Below the pieces are notes generated by a model. It ran no database searches. It was not told the origin of the DNA and saw only the letters and a program-made list of their open reading frames with translations. The translations under genes were made by a program, and so were the position numbers. DNA of 64,000 nucleotides from the NCBI GenBank assembly GCA_015478655.1, contig JADMIJ010000001.1:62001-126000 (forward strand), given 5' to 3'. Below, piece by piece: positions 15,252-24,224 of this stretch (positions are counted from its first letter, which is position 1; every line of letters starts with the position of its first letter). This DNA comes from Acidimicrobiales bacterium (lineage in GTDB: Bacteria; Actinomycetota; Acidimicrobiia; Acidimicrobiales; RAAP-2).

Positions 15252-17510
15252 ATGGTGCACCACGACCGGTTCGAGGGCCAGATCAACCGCACGCAGGCGG
15301 AGTCGACGCCATGGTGGCCCACGCCCCCGCACCCGGACGAGTCCGCCCCCAACGTGGTGCTCATCCTGCTCGACGACACAGGGTTCTCCCACTTCGGCTG
15401 CTTCGGCTCCGACCTGGCTACACCCACCATCGACCGCTTGGCCGCCGGCGGGCTGCGGTACACCAACTTCCACGTCACCCCGCTGTGCTCGCCCACCCGG
15501 GCCGCGTTGCTCACCGGCCGCAACCATCACTCGGTGGGAATGCGGTCGCTCTCCAACTTCGACAGCGGCTATCCGCACATGCGGGGACACGTCACCAACC
15601 ACGCCGCCACCGTGGCCGAGGTGCTGAGAGACGAGGGCTACGCCACGTTCGCCCTGGGCAAGTGGCACCTCTGCAGCATGGAGAACGCGTCCGCGGCCGG
15701 TCCCTATGACCAGTGGCCCTGCCAGCGCGGGTTCGACCGCTACTACGGGTTCCTCGAAGGGGAGACCGACCAGTTCTATCCCGAGCTCGTCTACGACAAC
15801 CACTCCGTCTCGCCCCCCGCCACACCCGAGGAGGGCTACCACCTGAGCGAGGACCTGGTGGACCACGCCATAGGGTTCATCCACGACTCGACGTCGATCC
15901 GACCCGATCGCCCGTTCTTCACCTACCTGGCCTTCGGCGCCCAGCACGCCCCGCATCAGGCCCCGGCGTCCTATCTGGCGAAGTACCGGGGTCGTTTCGA
16001 CCAGGGATGGGACGTGGCCCGCGACAGCTGGTTCGCCCGGCAGCTCGAGATGGGGCTGCTCCCCGCGGACACGGAGCTGGCTCCCCGCAACCCGGGGGTA
16101 GAGGCCTGGGACAGCCTGCCCGACAACCACCGCCGGCTCGCCGCCCGCCTGCAGGAGGCCTTCGCCGCCTTTCTCGAGCACACCGACGCCCAGATCGGTC
16201 GATTGGTCGACGCCCTCGAGAACCTGGGCCAGCTCGACAACACGCTCATCCTGCTGCTGTCGGACAACGGCGCCAGCCAGGAGGGCGGGCCCTTCGGCGT
16301 GATGCACGAGATGAAGTACTTCAACTTCCTGATTGAGTCGCCTGACGAGGCAGTCGAGCGGCTCGATGACATCGGCGGCCCGCACAGCCACTCCAACTAC
16401 CCGTGGGGCTGGGCCCAGGCCGGCAACACCCCCTTCAAGTGGTACAAGCAGAACACCCACGAAGGCGGGGTGCACGTCCCGCTCATCGTGCACTGGCCGG
16501 AACGCATCCCGGAGGGAGACGGCCTGCGCGACCAGTTCCACCACGTGAACGACATCGTGCCCACCATCTACGAGACACTCGGGGTCGAGCCACCCTCCAC
16601 ATACCGCGGATACGAGCAGATCCCCGTCTCGGGCACGTCGATGCACTACACGTTCGCCACCCCAGACGCCCCCAGCCGCAAGGCGGTCCAGTACTTCGAG
16701 ATGATGGGCCACCGGGCCATCTACGCCGACGGGTGGAAGGCGGTGACCCGGCACCAGTCGGGTGTTCCCTTCGACCAGGACGACTGGGAGCTCTACCATC
16801 TCGCCGAAGACAGGTCGGAGTGTCGCAACCTCGCCGCCACCATGCCCGAGAAGGTGCAGGAGTTGGTCGCACGGTGGTGGGAGGAGGCGGAGCAGTACGG
16901 AGTCCTCCCGCTGGACGACCGGACCATCGAGCTCTTCGCCACCCGCTACCGCGACCGCTCCCCCCACCCCACCAGCCGTCGGTACTCATACGTTCCTCCC
17001 ATGTCCCCGCTGCCGGGACAGGTCGCCCCTGCCCTCGGCGGGCGAGGCTGGGACATGGAGGCCACCATCGAACGGCCAGAAGGGACCGGGGGCGTCCTGT
17101 ACGCGTCGGGGACGGAGAATTCCGGGGTGAGCCTGTTCGTCCAGGGGGATCGACTGGTCCTCGACTACAACTGCTTCGGGGACCACCGCGTGGTCGAGTC
17201 CGAGAGCGCGGTGCCGGTCGGTCCCTCGGTGGTGGGGCTGCAGTTCCGCCGGACCGGCAAGAGCGCCGAGGCCACCCTGGTCATCGACGGAACGCCGAGT
17301 GGCCATCTGTCGGTCCCCTTCGCCATGACCATGATCTCGAGCGTGGGCCCGAGCATCGGCTACGACCACGGGTCACCGGTCAGCGAGCGCTACCGTGGCC
17401 CGTTCCCCTTCGAGGGCCGGTTGAGGCGGCTCGACGTCGCCGTGCTGGGACCGGGGTCCGGCCACGAGAGCGCAGAGGCCGGGGAGCGCGCCGCCATGTC
17501 CCGCCAGTGA
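15252..17510 (+). CDS. arylsulfatase (type I, formylglycine-dependent)
   Basis: A 752-aa sulfatase. The N-terminal metal site is NVVLILLDDTGFSHFG (Asp41, Asp42). The sulfatase signature CSPTRAALLTGR places Cys79 as the residue converted to formylglycine. Further metal/substrate elements are ALGKWHL and LLLSDNGASQEGG. A C-terminal extension of about 170 residues is beta-rich. It hydrolyses organic sulfate esters and so could release sulfate or carbon. No signal peptide is evident with either start, so it may be cytoplasmic. The start at 15252 (MVHHDRFEGQINRT) follows AAGGGA and fits the family; ATG 15174 adds 26 residues. No formylglycine-generating enzyme gene is nearby. Confidence 0.9.
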   Translation: MVHHDRFEGQINRTQAESTPWWPTPPHPDESAPNVVLILLDDTGFSHFGCFGSDLATPTIDRLAAGGLRYTNFHVTPLCSPTRAALLTGRNHHSVGMRSLSNFDSGYPHMRGHVTNHAATVAEVLRDEGYATFALGKWHLCSMENASAAGPYDQWPCQRGFDRYYGFLEGETDQFYPELVYDNHSVSPPATPEEGYHLSEDLVDHAIGFIHDSTSIRPDRPFFTYLAFGAQHAPHQAPASYLAKYRGRFDQGWDVARDSWFARQLEMGLLPADTELAPRNPGVEAWDSLPDNHRRLAARLQEAFAAFLEHTDAQIGRLVDALENLGQLDNTLILLLSDNGASQEGGPFGVMHEMKYFNFLIESPDEAVERLDDIGGPHSHSNYPWGWAQAGNTPFKWYKQNTHEGGVHVPLIVHWPERIPEGDGLRDQFHHVNDIVPTIYETLGVEPPSTYRGYEQIPVSGTSMHYTFATPDAPSRKAVQYFEMMGHRAIYADGWKAVTRHQSGVPFDQDDWELYHLAEDRSECRNLAATMPEKVQELVARWWEEAEQYGVLPLDDRTIELFATRYRDRSPHPTSRRYSYVPPMSPLPGQVAPALGGRGWDMEATIERPEGTGGVLYASGTENSGVSLFVQGDRLVLDYNCFGDHRVVESESAVPVGPSVVGLQFRRTGKSAEATLVIDGTPSGHLSVPFAMTMISSVGPSIGYDHGSPVSERYRGPFPFEGRLRRLDVAVLGPGSGHESAEAGERAAMSRQ

Positions 17511-17513
17511 TAG

Positions 17514-18368
17514 TCAGGCGGTGAACCGGGCCGAGGCCCCCGCGTCCACGTCGATCACCGAACCGGTGATGTGGCGCGCACCCTCCGAGGCCAGGAAGAC
17601 CACGGCAGCGGTGATCTCCTCGGGCTCGATCCACGGCACGGGCTGCACGTGGAGGGCGGCCATGCCGGGAGCCACGTCCTCGCGGGTCGGGTGCTCGAGG
17701 TCCGGTCGCATCAGCCCGTAGAGGGCGTCGTTGTGGACCATCGGGGTCGACACGTTGCCGGGGGCGATGGCGTTGACGGTGATCCCGAACCCGGCCAGTT
17801 CGAAGGCAACCGACTTGCACAAGCCGATCACCCCCCACTTCGACGCCACATAGGCGGGGATACCCGGGTTGGACGAGCGACCCATCATCGACGAGATGCC
17901 GATGATCCGGCCCCAGCGTTGCTTCCGCATGTGGGGGGCAGCGGCACGCATGGCATTGAACACGCCGGTCAGGTTGGTGTCGATGGTCTCACTCCACTGG
18001 CCGGCGTCCATGGTGCAGATCGATCCCATGGCCGCGACCCCGGCGTTGGCCACCAGGATGTCCACCGAGCCCAACTCGGCCTTGGCGCCGTCGACGAAGG
18101 CGAGCATGGCTCCGAGGTCCCGCACGTCGGCCACCACCGAGAGGCACATCCGGCCCTGCTCCTCGACCAGACGGGCCGTCTCGGCCAGGTCGTCCTTCGT
18201 GCCCAGGGGATAGCCGACGCTGCTGAGGTCATGGCCGAGGTCGCACAGGGCGACGTCCGCCCCCAGTCGGGCGAACTCCAGGGCGTGGCTGCGTCCCTGC
18301 CCCCTCGCCGCCCCCGTGATCACCGCCACCTTCCCGGCGAACGGCAAGGCATCACTCTGGTTGGTCAT
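17514..18368 (-). CDS. mycofactocin-type short-chain dehydrogenase
   Basis: A 284-aa SDR starting at ATG 18368 with GGAGG 6 bases before it. TGAARGQGRSHA (about 18-29) is the marker of the mycofactocin-coupled SDR subfamily, whose NAD is bound tightly and recycled by the redox peptide mycofactocin. It is followed by the extra loop DLGHDLSSVGYPL, VANAGVAAMG, the catalytic Ser in IGISSMMG and YVASK. Likely substrates are secondary alcohols or steroid/terpenoid alcohols. It converges on the arylsulfatase with only 3 bases between stops. No mft genes lie in the window. Confidence 0.85.
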   Translation of the reverse strand: MTNQSDALPFAGKVAVITGAARGQGRSHALEFARLGADVALCDLGHDLSSVGYPLGTKDDLAETARLVEEQGRMCLSVVADVRDLGAMLAFVDGAKAELGSVDILVANAGVAAMGSICTMDAGQWSETIDTNLTGVFNAMRAAAPHMRKQRWGRIIGISSMMGRSSNPGIPAYVASKWGVIGLCKSVAFELAGFGITVNAIAPGNVSTPMVHNDALYGLMRPDLEHPTREDVAPGMAALHVQPVPWIEPEEITAAVVFLASEGARHITGSVIDVDAGASARFTA

Positions 18369-18482
18369 CTGTCCTCCGTGTGACGATGCGGGACGGCGCG
18401 GCTGCCCGCTGGCCGCCGCGGGCCGGGTGTGCCCCGAAGCGACGATCCTACGGGTCGCCACGCGGCCGGCGCTGATCCGTCC

Positions 18483-19235
18483 TCAGGCGGAGCGACCCCA
18501 CACGGCCAGAACATGGCGATAGCGCCGGTCCCACTGGCCATAATTCTGCCGCAGGGCCGCGCCGGGCCAGCCGGTCGGCAACAGCTCGGCCGGCAACAGG
18601 GGATCGCCCTGCAGGTGGCGGAGCACCGATGCGGACAGCTCGAACCCCCGGGCCAGGTCGGCGGGGGCGGAAGGCGACAGCGCGTCGAGTTGGCGGCCCA
18701 GTTCGTCGGCCCGGAGGGCCCAGCCCCCGAGATCCCACAGCCGGGCGGCCAGCGCCACGGGGTCCCCATCGGGCACCCCGGTGAGCAGCTCGACGTCCGC
18801 ATCCTCCGACGGGTCCGGCCCGAGGTCGATGTTGTCGGGACGCATCCACACCCCCTCGCGCCGCTCGGCCATCCGGGCCAGCACCAGCCGCTTCCGCCGC
18901 GCGGCGCGATCGTCGGCAGCCCGGCCCGAGGCGGTCACGACCGCCACCCGCCACTGCCCCCGCCACGGGCGGGTCTCCCCTCTCCGGCTGGCGGTCTGGC
19001 GCCCCTGGCGCTCCAGCAGATGGCCGGCCAGCCGGTAGCGACCGGATCCGTCGGTAGTGACCTCGCCGGACGATGCCATCCGGCTCAGGGCCACACGCGT
19101 CCGGTTCTCGTTGATGCCGAACAGCCCGGCCAGGTGAACCAGATGGGAAACGGGCAGCACGGGCGGGTCCTCGCCCAACAGGGCGCTGGCCAGCACCGAT
19201 CGGGCCGTGAGCGGGGCATTACTCTCTTGCGTCAA
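18483..19235 (-). CDS. PaaX-family transcriptional repressor
   Basis: A 250-aa protein with the N-terminal winged helix of PaaX proteins (ALLGEDPPVLPVSHLVHLAGLFGINENRTRVALSRMASSGEV), the central domain (GQWRVAVV) and the C-terminal domain with RRYRHVLAVWG. PaaX-type repressors respond to aryl-CoA or acyl-CoA and often control catabolic operons. It is divergent from a fatty-acid desaturase, with only 27 bases between the starts and an inverted repeat inside, so it very likely controls the desaturase and itself. The start codon is TTG at 19235. Confidence 0.82.
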   Translation of the reverse strand: MTQESNAPLTARSVLASALLGEDPPVLPVSHLVHLAGLFGINENRTRVALSRMASSGEVTTDGSGRYRLAGHLLERQGRQTASRRGETRPWRGQWRVAVVTASGRAADDRAARRKRLVLARMAERREGVWMRPDNIDLGPDPSEDADVELLTGVPDGDPVALAARLWDLGGWALRADELGRQLDALSPSAPADLARGFELSASVLRHLQGDPLLPAELLPTGWPGAALRQNYGQWDRRYRHVLAVWGRSA

Positions 19236-19256
19236 TTGTCCGATATCTGTAATATC
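19228..19256 (+). promoter_or_regulatory. desaturase promoter overlapping an inverted-repeat operator
   Basis: TTGCGT (19228-19233) and TAATAT (19250-19255) with a 16-base spacer read as a rightward promoter. The inverted repeat GATAT-CTGTA-ATATC (19242-19256) covers the -10 element. The desaturase ATG lies 7 bases after the -10, implying a leaderless transcript. The repeat is a natural operator for the divergent PaaX protein. Confidence 0.5.
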
Positions 19257-19262
19257 TCATAG

Positions 19263-20210
19263 ATGGCGATCACCATGGTGGCTGATCGGGCGGTACGACC
19301 CGAGGTGCTCCCGACCGAGCGACTGCTCGACAACGGGATGGCCCGACCCCAACTGCGCCAGGACTTCCGACGCATCGATGACCTGCGCAACGCAATCAGC
19401 GTGGCGTCGCTCTGGTTCTGGGTAGCGGTGCTGATCGGTGCCGCGGTGTGGATCGGCAACCCTCTGGCCTACCTGGCCGCCTTCCTCCTCATGGGCCCGA
19501 TGAACGCCCGGTTCGCCATCCTCATGCACGAGGCGGCCCACAAACTGCTCTTCACCAACAAGCGCGCCAACGACTGGGTGGGCACCTGGCTCATCGCCTA
19601 CCCCGTGTTCACACCGATCTCCATCTACCGGCGGGGCCACTTCGCCCACCACAAAGAGGAGTTCGGACCCCGCGAGCCGGACATCGCCTTCTACGGCGGC
19701 TACCCGTGCGACCGGCGCACCCTCAGGCGCCGCCTGGTGCGCGACGCCGTCGGCATCTCGGGATGGAAGAACTTCACGCCGCTGTTCAGGGCGCTGCGGA
19801 ACGAGTCGTTCCGACCGGTGTCGCTGTCCATCATCGGCGTGCAGGTGACGCTGTGGGCCGTCATGTGGGTGGCCACCGGTCGTTGGTGGATCTATCCCCT
19901 GCTGTGGTGGTTGCCGTGGATGACCCAGTGGCGGGTGATCAACCGGCTGCGGGCCATTGCCGAGCACGGCGGGCTCGAAGCGAGCGCCGACCGGCGGGTC
20001 ACCACCCACAACGTGCGCCAGACGCTGCCGGCCCGGTTCTGGTTCGTCCCCTACAACACCGGGTGGCATCTGGCCCACCACGTGGACATGGGAGTCCCCT
20101 TCCGGCAGCTGCCCGCCTTCCATGCCGAGTTGGAGCGGGCGGGCTACATCACCGAGGGCCTCACCTACCCCAACTACCGCTCACTGTGGAGGGCGCTGGC
20201 CTCAGCCTGA
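19263..20210 (+). CDS. membrane fatty acid desaturase-type di-iron enzyme
   Basis: A 315-aa integral membrane protein. The three histidine boxes that bind the di-iron centre are visible: HEAAH (about 95), HFAHH (about 127) and HLAHH (about 263). Hydrophobic segments flank them ([58 protein letters not shown]). Such enzymes insert double bonds or hydroxyl groups into acyl chains or act on sterols and carotenoids. The divergent PaaX regulator points to control by an acyl-CoA or aryl-CoA. Its 3' end overlaps the convergent pgi gene by 9 bases. Confidence 0.85.
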   Translation: MAITMVADRAVRPEVLPTERLLDNGMARPQLRQDFRRIDDLRNAISVASLWFWVAVLIGAAVWIGNPLAYLAAFLLMGPMNARFAILMHEAAHKLLFTNKRANDWVGTWLIAYPVFTPISIYRRGHFAHHKEEFGPREPDIAFYGGYPCDRRTLRRRLVRDAVGISGWKNFTPLFRALRNESFRPVSLSIIGVQVTLWAVMWVATGRWWIYPLLWWLPWMTQWRVINRLRAIAEHGGLEASADRRVTTHNVRQTLPARFWFVPYNTGWHLAHHVDMGVPFRQLPAFHAELERAGYITEGLTYPNYRSLWRALASA

Positions 20211-21914
20211 GACGGGCTGCCCCCGAGACGCCCGGTCGCCCCGGTCGCCCCGGTCGCCCCGGTCCCCCTGGTGGCGCAGGGCCCGGTAGTGACCGACCAG
20301 GGCAGCTGTCGAGCTGTCCTGCCCGCTGAGGTCGGGGGCGTCGGCACTGGTCAGGGCGGGTGCCAGCTGCTCGGCCATCACCTTGCCGAGTTCGACACCC
20401 CACTGGTCGAAGGAGTCGATGCCCCAGATCGCCCCCTCGGTGAACACGGTGTGCTCGTAGAGGGCGACCAGCTGTCCGAGTACCGACGGCGTCAGCAGGG
20501 GGGCGATGATGGTCGAGCTCGGGTGGTTACCCGGCATCACCTTGTGAGGCACCAGGCCGGCCGGCGTGCCCTCGGCGGCCACCTCCTCGGCCGTGCGGCC
20601 GAACGCCAGCACCTTGGCCTGGGCGAAGCAGTTCGACATCAGAAGATCCTGTTGCTCGCCGGTCTGGTGAGTCGACCGGGCGAATCCGATGAAGTCGACG
20701 GGCACGAGCTTGGTGCCCTGATGCAGGAGTTGGTAGAAGGCGTGCTGACCGTTCGTCCCGGGCTCGCCCCAGAAGATCTCGCCGGTCTGCCCCCACACCG
20801 GCGAGCCGTCACGGCGCACCGACTTGCCGTTGGACTCCATGGTCAGCTGCTGCAGATAGGCCGGAAACCGGGCCAGGCGTTGGTTGTAGGGGAGCACGGC
20901 GTGGGTCTCGGCCCCGAACAGGTTGTTGTACCAGACGTTGAGCATGCCCTGGATCACCGGCATGTTGGCCTCGAGCGGCGCGGTGGCGAAGTGCTCGTCC
21001 ATGAGGTGGAACCCCGCCAGCATGTCGGCGAAGGCCTGGGGGCCGATGGACACCATCAGCGAGAAGCCGATGGCCGAGTCGAAGGAGTACCGACCGCCCA
21101 CCCAGTCCCAGAACCCGAACATGTTGGCCGGGTCGATGCCGAACTCTCGGACCGCGCCCTCGTTGGTGGAGACGGCGACGAAGTGGCGGGCCACCGCCTC
21201 GGCACCCGTCCCCAATCCGTCGAGGAGCCACTGGCGGGCGGCGGAAGCGTTGGTCAGCGTCTCCAGGGTGGTGAAGGTCTTGGAGCTCACGACGAAGAGG
21301 GTGGTAGCCGGGTCGAGGTCGAGGGTCTCGCTGTAGAGACTGACCGGATCGATGTTGGAGACGAACCGGCACTCGATGTCCGCCATGGCATAGTCACGGA
21401 GCGCCTGGTAGGCCATGGCGGGACCCAGATCGGAACCGCCGATGCCGATGTTGACGACGGCGGTGATCCGCCGGCCACTGTGGCCGGTCCATCGGCCCGA
21501 GCGAATGGCCTCGGCCAGCGCTCCCATGCGGTCGAGCACCCGGTGCACGTCGGTCACCACCGCCTGACCGTCGACCTCGAGGCGGGTGCCCGCGGGCATT
21601 CGCAGAGCCACGTGGAGCGCAGCCCGGTCCTCGGTGGTGTTGACGTGCCGCCCCGCGAACATGGCGTCCCGGCGCTCCTCGACCCCGGCCCGCCGGGCCA
21701 CGGCCATGAGCGCAGCCAGGGTCTCGTCGGTCACCCGGTGCTTCGAGTAGTCCAGGTAGAGGTCACCGGCGGTTGCCGTCATCCGGGTGCCGCGGCCGGG
21801 GTCGTCGGCGAAGAACTGTCGCAGGTGGCGCGGCCCCACGGCCTGGTAGTGCTCGGCCAGGCGACGCCACTCGTCGGTGGCCGGGACCTCGACAACTCCA
21901 TCGTTCGTGCTCAT
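20202..21914 (-). CDS. pgi: glucose-6-phosphate isomerase
   Basis: A 570-aa enzyme interconverting glucose 6-phosphate and fructose 6-phosphate in glycolysis and gluconeogenesis. Signatures are [36 protein letters not shown], the active-site [19 protein letters not shown] and, near the end, [15 protein letters not shown]. The start is ATG 21914 ([10 protein letters not shown]). The extreme C-terminus is unusual: four GDR-type tripeptides from a 9-bp DNA repeat, then a short tail. It shares its upstream region with the first response-regulator promoter. Confidence 0.95.
   Translation of the reverse strand: MSTNDGVVEVPATDEWRRLAEHYQAVGPRHLRQFFADDPGRGTRMTATAGDLYLDYSKHRVTDETLAALMAVARRAGVEERRDAMFAGRHVNTTEDRAALHVALRMPAGTRLEVDGQAVVTDVHRVLDRMGALAEAIRSGRWTGHSGRRITAVVNIGIGGSDLGPAMAYQALRDYAMADIECRFVSNIDPVSLYSETLDLDPATTLFVVSSKTFTTLETLTNASAARQWLLDGLGTGAEAVARHFVAVSTNEGAVREFGIDPANMFGFWDWVGGRYSFDSAIGFSLMVSIGPQAFADMLAGFHLMDEHFATAPLEANMPVIQGMLNVWYNNLFGAETHAVLPYNQRLARFPAYLQQLTMESNGKSVRRDGSPVWGQTGEIFWGEPGTNGQHAFYQLLHQGTKLVPVDFIGFARSTHQTGEQQDLLMSNCFAQAKVLAFGRTAEEVAAEGTPAGLVPHKVMPGNHPSSTIIAPLLTPSVLGQLVALYEHTVFTEGAIWGIDSFDQWGVELGKVMAEQLAPALTSADAPDLSGQDSSTAALVGHYRALRHQGDRGDRGDRGDRASRGQPVSG
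20234..20269. repeat. 9-bp tandem repeat at the 3' end of pgi
   Basis: Three exact copies of GGTCGCCCC and a fourth degenerate copy (GGTCCCCCT) encode the GDR tripeptides at the C-terminus of Pgi. The repeat is in frame, so slippage would change only the tail length. Confidence 0.75.
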
Positions 21915-21967
21915 GGCGCCACACCCAGTGATCATCCGTCGCTCTCTGACGCAGAAGATAACCCACC

Positions 21968-22022
21968 ATTCATCTTCCAGTGACGTGACGATCGCGTGCC
22001 GTTCACCTGGGCTTCTTAGGTT
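21968..22022 (+). promoter_or_regulatory. PHO-like box and promoter of the first response regulator
   Basis: GTTCACCTGGG (22001-22011) followed by CTTCTTAGGTT (22012-22022) is nearly identical to the box before the second regulator (21 of 24 bases from CC to the end). GTTCACC is the core of the actinobacterial PhoP direct-repeat unit. A weaker unit, ATTCATC, lies 33 bases (three 11-nt turns) upstream. TAGGTT at 22017-22022 fits a -10 element. Confidence 0.5.
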
Positions 22023-22029
22023 GGGGGCG

Positions 22030-22272
22030 ATGGCAGCGAACCACGACACCGAATGCTCCCGCCCCGCTCGACCCTCGAGCGGGCGCCGGGCATCAACAGG
22101 GTCCGGCCCGCACCGTCCGGGGGCCTGGCCTCCTCTGCCTCTCACGGCATCGACAGCAGACACCGCAGCTCCGGTGAGGCAATCCAACAGCGGTGTTGCC
22201 GCCCGCGCCCGTCGGCGCCACTACCGTCCGGCGGCCTGCACCCTGTTCCGGAGAGCCCGGGGTCAACAATGA
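22030..22272 (+). CDS. putative 80-codon leader ORF coupled to the response regulator
   Basis: An ATG lies 7 bases after the TAGGTT -10 element, as in leaderless actinobacterial mRNAs, and the frame runs for 80 codons. Its TGA overlaps the ATG of the response regulator (ATGA). The predicted peptide is rich in Arg, Ala, Pro and Ser with no recognisable domain. Position at both ends favours a translated leader; composition does not, because such a bland peptide can arise by chance in GC-rich DNA. If false, the regulator has an untranslated leader of about 240 bases. Confidence 0.3.
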   Translation: MAANHDTECSRPARPSSGRRASTGSGPHRPGAWPPLPLTASTADTAAPVRQSNSGVAARARRRHYRPAACTLFRRARGQQ

Positions 22273-23015
22273 CCTTGGCTCTCCGCGAAGTCGAAAGCGG
22301 GGTCCTGCCCCCCGCCGGCCATCCCACCATCCTGATCATCGACGACGACACCCAGTCCCGCGAATGGATGGCGGCCACCCTGTCGGTGGAGGGGTTCGAT
22401 GTGGTCACGGCCACCAACGGGGACGTTGGGGCCGACCTGGTCCGTTCCGTCAGCCCTTCCCTGATCGTGCTGGATGCGCAGCTGGCCGACTCCCGGGGCC
22501 TGGGGGTGTTCCGGCGGATCGCCTCCATCTCCGCCGTTCCGGTGATCATGGTCACCTCCCGCGACGACGAGCTGGACGCAGTGCTGGCCCTGGAAGCCGG
22601 GGCCGCCGACCACATCACCAAACCCCCCCGGCCGCGCGAGCTCACCGCCCGCATCCGGGCGGTCCTGCGGCGGGTGGGCCGTCAACCGCTCCAGGTCGTC
22701 TCGATTGCCCCCGAGGGCGTGTACACCCTGGGCCCGGTGTGCATCGACGTCTCGTTGCGCGAGACGGCGGTGCGGGGCGAGATGGTCGAGCTCTCCCGCA
22801 AGGAGTTCGACCTGTTGGCCCTGCTCATCTCCGAAGCGGGACACGTGGTGACGCGCCAGCAGTGCATGGAGCGGATCTGGAAGGACCGGGCCAAGCGCGA
22901 CAGCCGGACGCTCGACACCCACGTGAAGCGCCTGCGCAAGAAGGTCGAGCTCAATCCGGGTGATCCGCAACACGTGTTGACAGTGCGGGGGATCGGATAC
23001 CGCTTCAAGCCCTAG
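22269..23015 (+). CDS. OmpR/PhoB-family response regulator, no kinase gene adjacent
   Basis: A 248-aa two-domain regulator. In the receiver domain, acidic residues lie at 25-27 (IIDDDTQ), the phospho-acceptor is Asp69 (LIVLDAQLADS), and Lys118 is in ITKPPRP. The C-terminal winged helix (about 150-248) has ELSRKEFDLLALLISEAGHVVTRQQ, DSRTLDTHVKRLRKKVE and TVRGIGYRFKP. The switch residue in VIMVTSRDD is normal, so phosphorylation is plausible. A PHO-like box at its promoter, shared with the second regulator, suggests a role in the phosphate response. The start at 22269 is a plain ATG without a strong Shine-Dalgarno sequence. Confidence 0.88.
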   Translation: MTLALREVESGVLPPAGHPTILIIDDDTQSREWMAATLSVEGFDVVTATNGDVGADLVRSVSPSLIVLDAQLADSRGLGVFRRIASISAVPVIMVTSRDDELDAVLALEAGAADHITKPPRPRELTARIRAVLRRVGRQPLQVVSIAPEGVYTLGPVCIDVSLRETAVRGEMVELSRKEFDLLALLISEAGHVVTRQQCMERIWKDRAKRDSRTLDTHVKRLRKKVELNPGDPQHVLTVRGIGYRFKP

Positions 23016-23090
23016 GGGTCTGCCCGACGCCGCCTCACCTCTGTCCTCCCCCACTGGTCTGAGTCGGGTACGCGGGCGGACCCCTAGGGC
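23009..23090. repeat. 18-nt inverted repeat around the regulator's stop codon
   Basis: GCCCTAGGGGTCTGCCCG (23009-23026) and CGGGCGGACCCCTAGGGC (23073-23090) are complementary except for one G-U pair, with 46 bases between. The regulator's TAG lies in the left arm. The fold could end transcription before the fluoride riboswitch, although no U-run follows. Confidence 0.55.
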
Positions 23091-23148
23091 GTGAAGCACC
23101 GGTCAGGGAAGTCGTGTTCCCGTCCCCGAAACCGTTGCCGTAGGATCG

Positions 23149-23210
23149 CTGGCGCGATGGGCTGGCCCGAACCACCGAGCTCGGCTGATGGTTCCGACCG
23201 GAACTGAGGA
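23149..23210 (+). promoter_or_regulatory. fluoride riboswitch (crcB motif)
   Basis: The consensus elements appear in order: GCGATGGG (23154-23161), CCCGAACC (23166-23173), a short GAGCTC stem, then GGCTGATGGTTCC (23183-23195). This matches the GGCGAUGG...CCGAACC...GCUGAUGGCUCC core that binds fluoride through magnesium ions. It ends just before the first crcB gene, which confirms the target. An ATG at 23188 falls inside the motif and is not the start of crcB. Confidence 0.8.
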
Positions 23211-23232
23211 CGCGGCGCGACCGCAGCCGGCG

Positions 23233-23733
23233 ATGGGGCCCGTAGACAGGTCCGGCGCCGGTCATCGCCTTCCCAAGCCCGCCGTCCGCGTTGCCGCCGT
23301 GGCCGCGGGCGGGTCCCTCGGCACCCTCGCCCGGTACGGCGTCAGCCGTGCGCTGGTCACCGACCCTCTCGGGTTCCCCTGGCCGACGTTGGCGGTGAAC
23401 GTGGCGGGGTCGTTCCTTCTGGGCCTCATCCTGACCCTGGTGGTGGAGCGATGCCCGCCGACCCGGTTCGTGCGGCCCTTCGCCGTCATCGGGTTCTGCG
23501 GCGGCTTCACCACCTTCTCCACCATGGCGGTGGAGATCGCCCAGCGTGGCCAGCACGGAAGGGTGGGCATCGCCGCCCTCTACCTCGTGGCCTCGCTGAC
23601 CGCCGGGCTGGCCGCCGTGGTGCTGGGCATGGCGGTAGCCCGTGGCGGCATGCGCCCTCCGGCCGGTGAGCGGTCGATCCCCGACCCCGACGACCTCGGC
23701 GTGCTGGGCCCGGACGAGGTCGCCCCACAATGA
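23233..23733 (+). CDS. crcB: fluoride channel subunit CrcB/Fluc, first of a pair
   Basis: A 166-aa membrane protein with four helices. Family motifs are GGSLGTLARYGVSRAL, the pore asparagine in LAVNVAGSFLLGL, and GFCGGFTTFSTMAVE, which contributes the phenylalanine box and the central sodium-binding turn. It exports fluoride passively. The start at 23233 lies just beyond the riboswitch; an earlier frame opening at 23188 lies within it. It overlaps the second crcB by 4 bases, so the two probably form an antiparallel heterodimer. Confidence 0.9.
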   Translation: MGPVDRSGAGHRLPKPAVRVAAVAAGGSLGTLARYGVSRALVTDPLGFPWPTLAVNVAGSFLLGLILTLVVERCPPTRFVRPFAVIGFCGGFTTFSTMAVEIAQRGQHGRVGIAALYLVASLTAGLAAVVLGMAVARGGMRPPAGERSIPDPDDLGVLGPDEVAPQ

Positions 23734-24095
23734 TCCTCGCCGGCCTGGCGGTGGCCGGCGCCGTCGGCGCCGGCCTGCGGTACGCGGTCGACCACGTGGT
23801 GCAACGACGGGCCGCCACCGCGTTCCCCCTGGGCACGCTGGTGGTCAACCTGAGTGGCTCGCTCGTCCTCGGAGCCCTGGTGGGATCGGGCCTGCACCAC
23901 GGGATCTCGACCGTCTGGCTCACCGTGGTGGGCACGGGGCTCATCGGTTCCTACACCACCTTCTCGACGTTCACCTTCGATACGGTTCGTCTGGCGGGTG
24001 CCCACCGGACAATGTCGGTTCTCACCGCCGTCATCGGCCTCACCGCCGGCATCGGCGCGGCCGCTGCGGGCCTGGCCCTCGGGTCGCTCGCCTGA
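23730..24095 (+). CDS. crcB: fluoride channel subunit CrcB/Fluc, second of a pair
   Basis: A 121-aa four-helix protein starting at ATGA on the stop of the first crcB. It has LRYAVDHVVQRR, the pore asparagine in LVVNLSGSLVLGALVG and the GSYTTFSTFTFDTVRL turn. Split two-gene Fluc pairs are common in Gram-positive bacteria, where each subunit faces the opposite way in the membrane. Expression should follow the same fluoride riboswitch. Confidence 0.9.
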   Translation: MILAGLAVAGAVGAGLRYAVDHVVQRRAATAFPLGTLVVNLSGSLVLGALVGSGLHHGISTVWLTVVGTGLIGSYTTFSTFTFDTVRLAGAHRTMSVLTAVIGLTAGIGAAAAGLALGSLA

Positions 24096-24224
24096 AGCGA
24101 CGGACGAGGCCGCCGGGTAGGAGTGGCCCTGAGGGCCGGATGCCGTCGAGGGCCAGGGACTCATGGGCAGAACTGGCCCACAAAATGGCCTCTCACCTGC
24201 GGATTTAGCCCTTCGCTGCACAAT

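Noticed and set aside
20234-20269. Tandem repeat considered as a CRISPR fragment
   Set aside because: Units are only 9 bases, contiguous without spacers and in frame within pgi.
23188-23232. Earlier ATG as the start of the first crcB
   Set aside because: It lies inside the conserved GCTGATGG part of the fluoride riboswitch; ATG 23233 is just past it.
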